DNA of 35,060 nucleotides, from positions 1-35,060 of the forward strand of contig NZ_JQKB01000054.1 in the NCBI RefSeq assembly GCF_000745835.1, written 5' to 3'. The notes below the pieces were generated by a model. It searched no databases, was not told the origin of the DNA, and saw only the letters and a program-made list of their open reading frames with translations. A program made the position numbers and the translations under genes. Below are positions 33,953-35,060 of the stretch, in pieces. The first letter of the stretch is position 1. Every line of letters starts with the position of its first letter. This DNA comes from Belnapia moabensis DSM 16746. Lineage in GTDB: Bacteria; Pseudomonadota; Alphaproteobacteria; Acetobacterales; Acetobacteraceae.

Positions 33953-34093
33953 GATGTAGCCCAGGCTATTGAACACCTCGCGCAACGGGTGCTCACGCTG
34001 CTCGGCAGCCTCAGACAGCAGAGGCAGGTAGGGCGCAACCAGCGCCCATTCCTCATCGAAGACATCAAACGGATATGGCTTGCGAGCATTCAT
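33953..34093 (-). pseudogene. IS5-type transposase N-terminal fragment
   Basis: MNARKPYPFDVFDEEWALVA and PLREVFNSLGYI form the conserved N-terminus (DUF4096-like) of IS5-family transposases: 47 codons starting at ATG 34093. The frame then runs directly into MATE-derived sequence (TEAVGLATALW) instead of the expected TGAPWR-type continuation. The catalytic DDE domain is missing, so it is an inactive scar. The resulting open frame at 33716-34114 is an artefact of the fusion. Confidence 0.75.
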
Positions 34094-34169
34094 GCCCGGC
34101 AGCCCGATCGTCACCCGTCGAATGGTCCATGACAGTCACCAGGCCGCCGGAGTACACGCGCGTCCCGGA

Positions 34170-34475
34170 TCACCCAAGACCTGGCTTCTCGTTCATGACG
34201 ACCCAATAGAGACCAAGACTTTTCACCATCTCCAGCAGCCCGTCGAACGCCACCGGCTTGGTCAGGTAGGAGTTGGCGCCAAGGTCGTAGGCGCGGTTCA
34301 CGTCCGCGCTCTCGCGTGAGGAGGTCAGGACCACGACCGGGATCCTGGCCACGACCCCGCCCCGGTCGCGCTTCCATTCCAGCACCTCGTGCCCGGACCG
34401 CCTCGGCAATTTCAGGTCCAGCAGCACAAGGCAGGGCAGCGGATGCCGCTCCCGATCCGCGTACTGGCTCTCACC
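34170..34475 (-). pseudogene. Truncated receiver-domain response regulator (N-terminus lost)
   Basis: The frame reads YADRERHPLPCLVLLDLKLP with the phospho-acceptor Asp, then VVVLTSS, and YLTKPVAFDGLLEMVKSLGL to a TGA. This is the C-terminal two-thirds of a single-domain regulator of the kind found beside phytochrome or hybrid kinases. The first strand, the acidic pair and roughly 45 residues are absent; homology stops near 34475. No credible start remains (ATG 34427 is inside the domain). Probably a remnant. Confidence 0.65.
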
Positions 34476-34788
34476 TTGTTCCGTCCTCGATGATGCTGGC
34501 TACCCTGTCGTCGGGACCGCCTCCAGTGCGGCCGAGGCGACAGCGCTTTTCCATTCGAGGCACCCGGCGCTCGCCCTGCTCGATGTCGGATTGGCCGGGG
34601 AATACGACGGCATCACCCTTGCCAGTCAGCTTCGGAGCGCCGTGCCTGACTTGGCGGTAGTGTTCGTGACAGGGTCCGGCGACCCCGAAACCCGTCGCAG
34701 GGCAGGTGCCGTCGCGCCTGGTGCTTTCCTCCAGAAGCCAGTGCCCTCCGAGGCGCTCCTCGACGCGGTGAAGTTGGCCCTCGGCTAA
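34474..34788 (+). pseudogene. Second truncated receiver-domain regulator, head-to-head with the first
   Basis: The + frame reads SVLDDAGYPVVGTASSAAEA, then HPALALLDVGLAGEYDGITLA with the phospho-acceptor Asp, VVFVTGSGD, and FLQKPVPSEALLDAVKLALG to a TAA. It is an almost complete receiver domain lacking only the first strand and helix (about 20 residues with the acidic pair). The ATG/GTG codons available downstream lie inside the domain. Its broken N-terminal end meets the broken end of the minus-strand regulator within a few bases of 34475. Confidence 0.65.
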
Positions 34789-35060
34789 GGCCTGTTAGAG
34801 CTTGATGACTTTGATCCAGTTTGCGGTGGCGGCGAGGCAGAGCACGCCGAGGAAGGAGCGTGCGGTCTTCTCGTAGCGAGTAGCGACCGCTCGCCACTCT
34901 TTCAGACGTGCCCAAAGGTTCTCGACCAGGTGGCGGTTGGCGTAGATCCAGTCCGGACAGGCGACCTCGGCATCGGTGCGCCGGGGCGGGATCGCAGGTC
35001 GCGCGCCCATGTCCCAGATGCGCTCGCGGAAGGCGTCAGAGGCAAAGCCGCGGTCGCCAA
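34789..35060 (-). mobile_element. IS5-type insertion sequence, 3' end in window
   Basis: The transposase gene below ends 6-8 bases from the stop of the regulator remnant, so the right end of the element probably begins at about 34789 (GGCCTGTTAGAG). The other end lies outside the window, so inverted repeats and target duplication could not be compared. Confidence 0.55.
34795..35060 (-). CDS. IS5-family transposase, C-terminal part (runs off window)
   Basis: The frame is open to the window edge (88 codons visible). GDRGFASDAFRER holds the second Asp of the DDE triad. PPRRTDAEV, then YANRHLVENLWARLKEWRAV hold the conserved His and catalytic Glu. TRYEKTARSFLGVLCLA and ANWIKVIKL end at a TAA. 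This matches the C-terminal half of IS5-type transposases and looks intact as far as seen. The ATG at 35010 is internal. Whether it belongs to the same IS group as the fragment at 33953-34093 cannot be judged because the two pieces cover different parts of the protein. Confidence 0.85.
   Translation of the reverse strand, partial: GDRGFASDAFRERIWDMGARPAIPPRRTDAEVACPDWIYANRHLVENLWARLKEWRAVATRYEKTARSFLGVLCLAATANWIKVIKL

Noticed and set aside
33716-34114. 132-codon frame as a real gene
   Set aside because: Its first half is a transposase N-terminus and its second half is MATE remnant, partly read in the wrong frame.
34613-34915. 100-codon minus-strand frame across the regulator remnant and the IS end
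   Set aside because: It overlaps the transposase C-terminus in a different frame and has no recognisable motif.
1-35060. CRISPR arrays, tRNA or rRNA genes, riboswitches
   Set aside because: No regularly spaced repeats, cloverleaf-like sequence or conserved riboswitch core was recognised on either strand.

Overview
The window is a high-GC, densely coding piece of a chromosome. Its proteins look like those of an alphaproteobacterium of the Roseomonas / Acetobacteraceae type. This is inferred from gene style: orphan tripartite-tricarboxylate (Bug/TctC) binding proteins, hydantoinase A/B pairs, a che operon with a soluble receptor, and a DUF3649-PepSY-DUF3325 iron operon. No rRNA or other phylogenetic marker is present.

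Layout. (1) 1-1644, +: the 3' part of a glycogen debranching enzyme (glgX). (2) 1683-6579, -: a four-gene operon running penicillin-acylase-family amidase, Bug binding protein, SDR oxidoreductase, N-formylglutamate-amidohydrolase-like protein. The amidase start overlaps a short signal-peptide-like leader frame. (3) 6627-9466, +: divergent class III aminotransferase and a Tat-exported family 5 binding protein. (4) 9599-14211, -: Bug binding protein, hyuA, hyuB. (5) 14415-17706, +: a second family 5 binding protein and an N,N-dimethylformamidase-large-subunit-like hydrolase. Blocks 2-5 share one theme: several unrelated C-N hydrolases, with four extracytoplasmic binding proteins and no transporter membrane or ATPase subunits in view. 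The likely job is capture and hydrolysis of amide, cyclic-amide or N-formyl compounds; the substrates cannot be read from sequence.

(6) 17779-29087, +: one tightly overlapping chemosensory operon. The order is a soluble receptor with two signalling tips, a triple-domain CheW, CheB, CheR, CheA, a small STAS-like protein, CheY, a CheC-type phosphatase and a PAS/LOV-like hybrid histidine kinase. No flagellar or pilus genes lie in the window, so the output is open. The unusual architectures (double receptor, triple CheW, LOV-like domain with altered flavin contacts) make this the most interesting block.

(7) 29098-33429, -: a siderophore-type TonB receptor followed by DUF3649, PepSY-TM and DUF3325 membrane proteins, coupled by 4-base overlaps and preceded by a Fur-box-like palindrome. 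This is an iron uptake unit.

(8) 33603-35060: a decayed zone. It holds a frameshifted MATE efflux remnant fused to an IS5-type transposase N-terminus, two response-regulator fragments whose missing N-termini abut head to head, and the 3' part of another IS5-type transposase running off the window.
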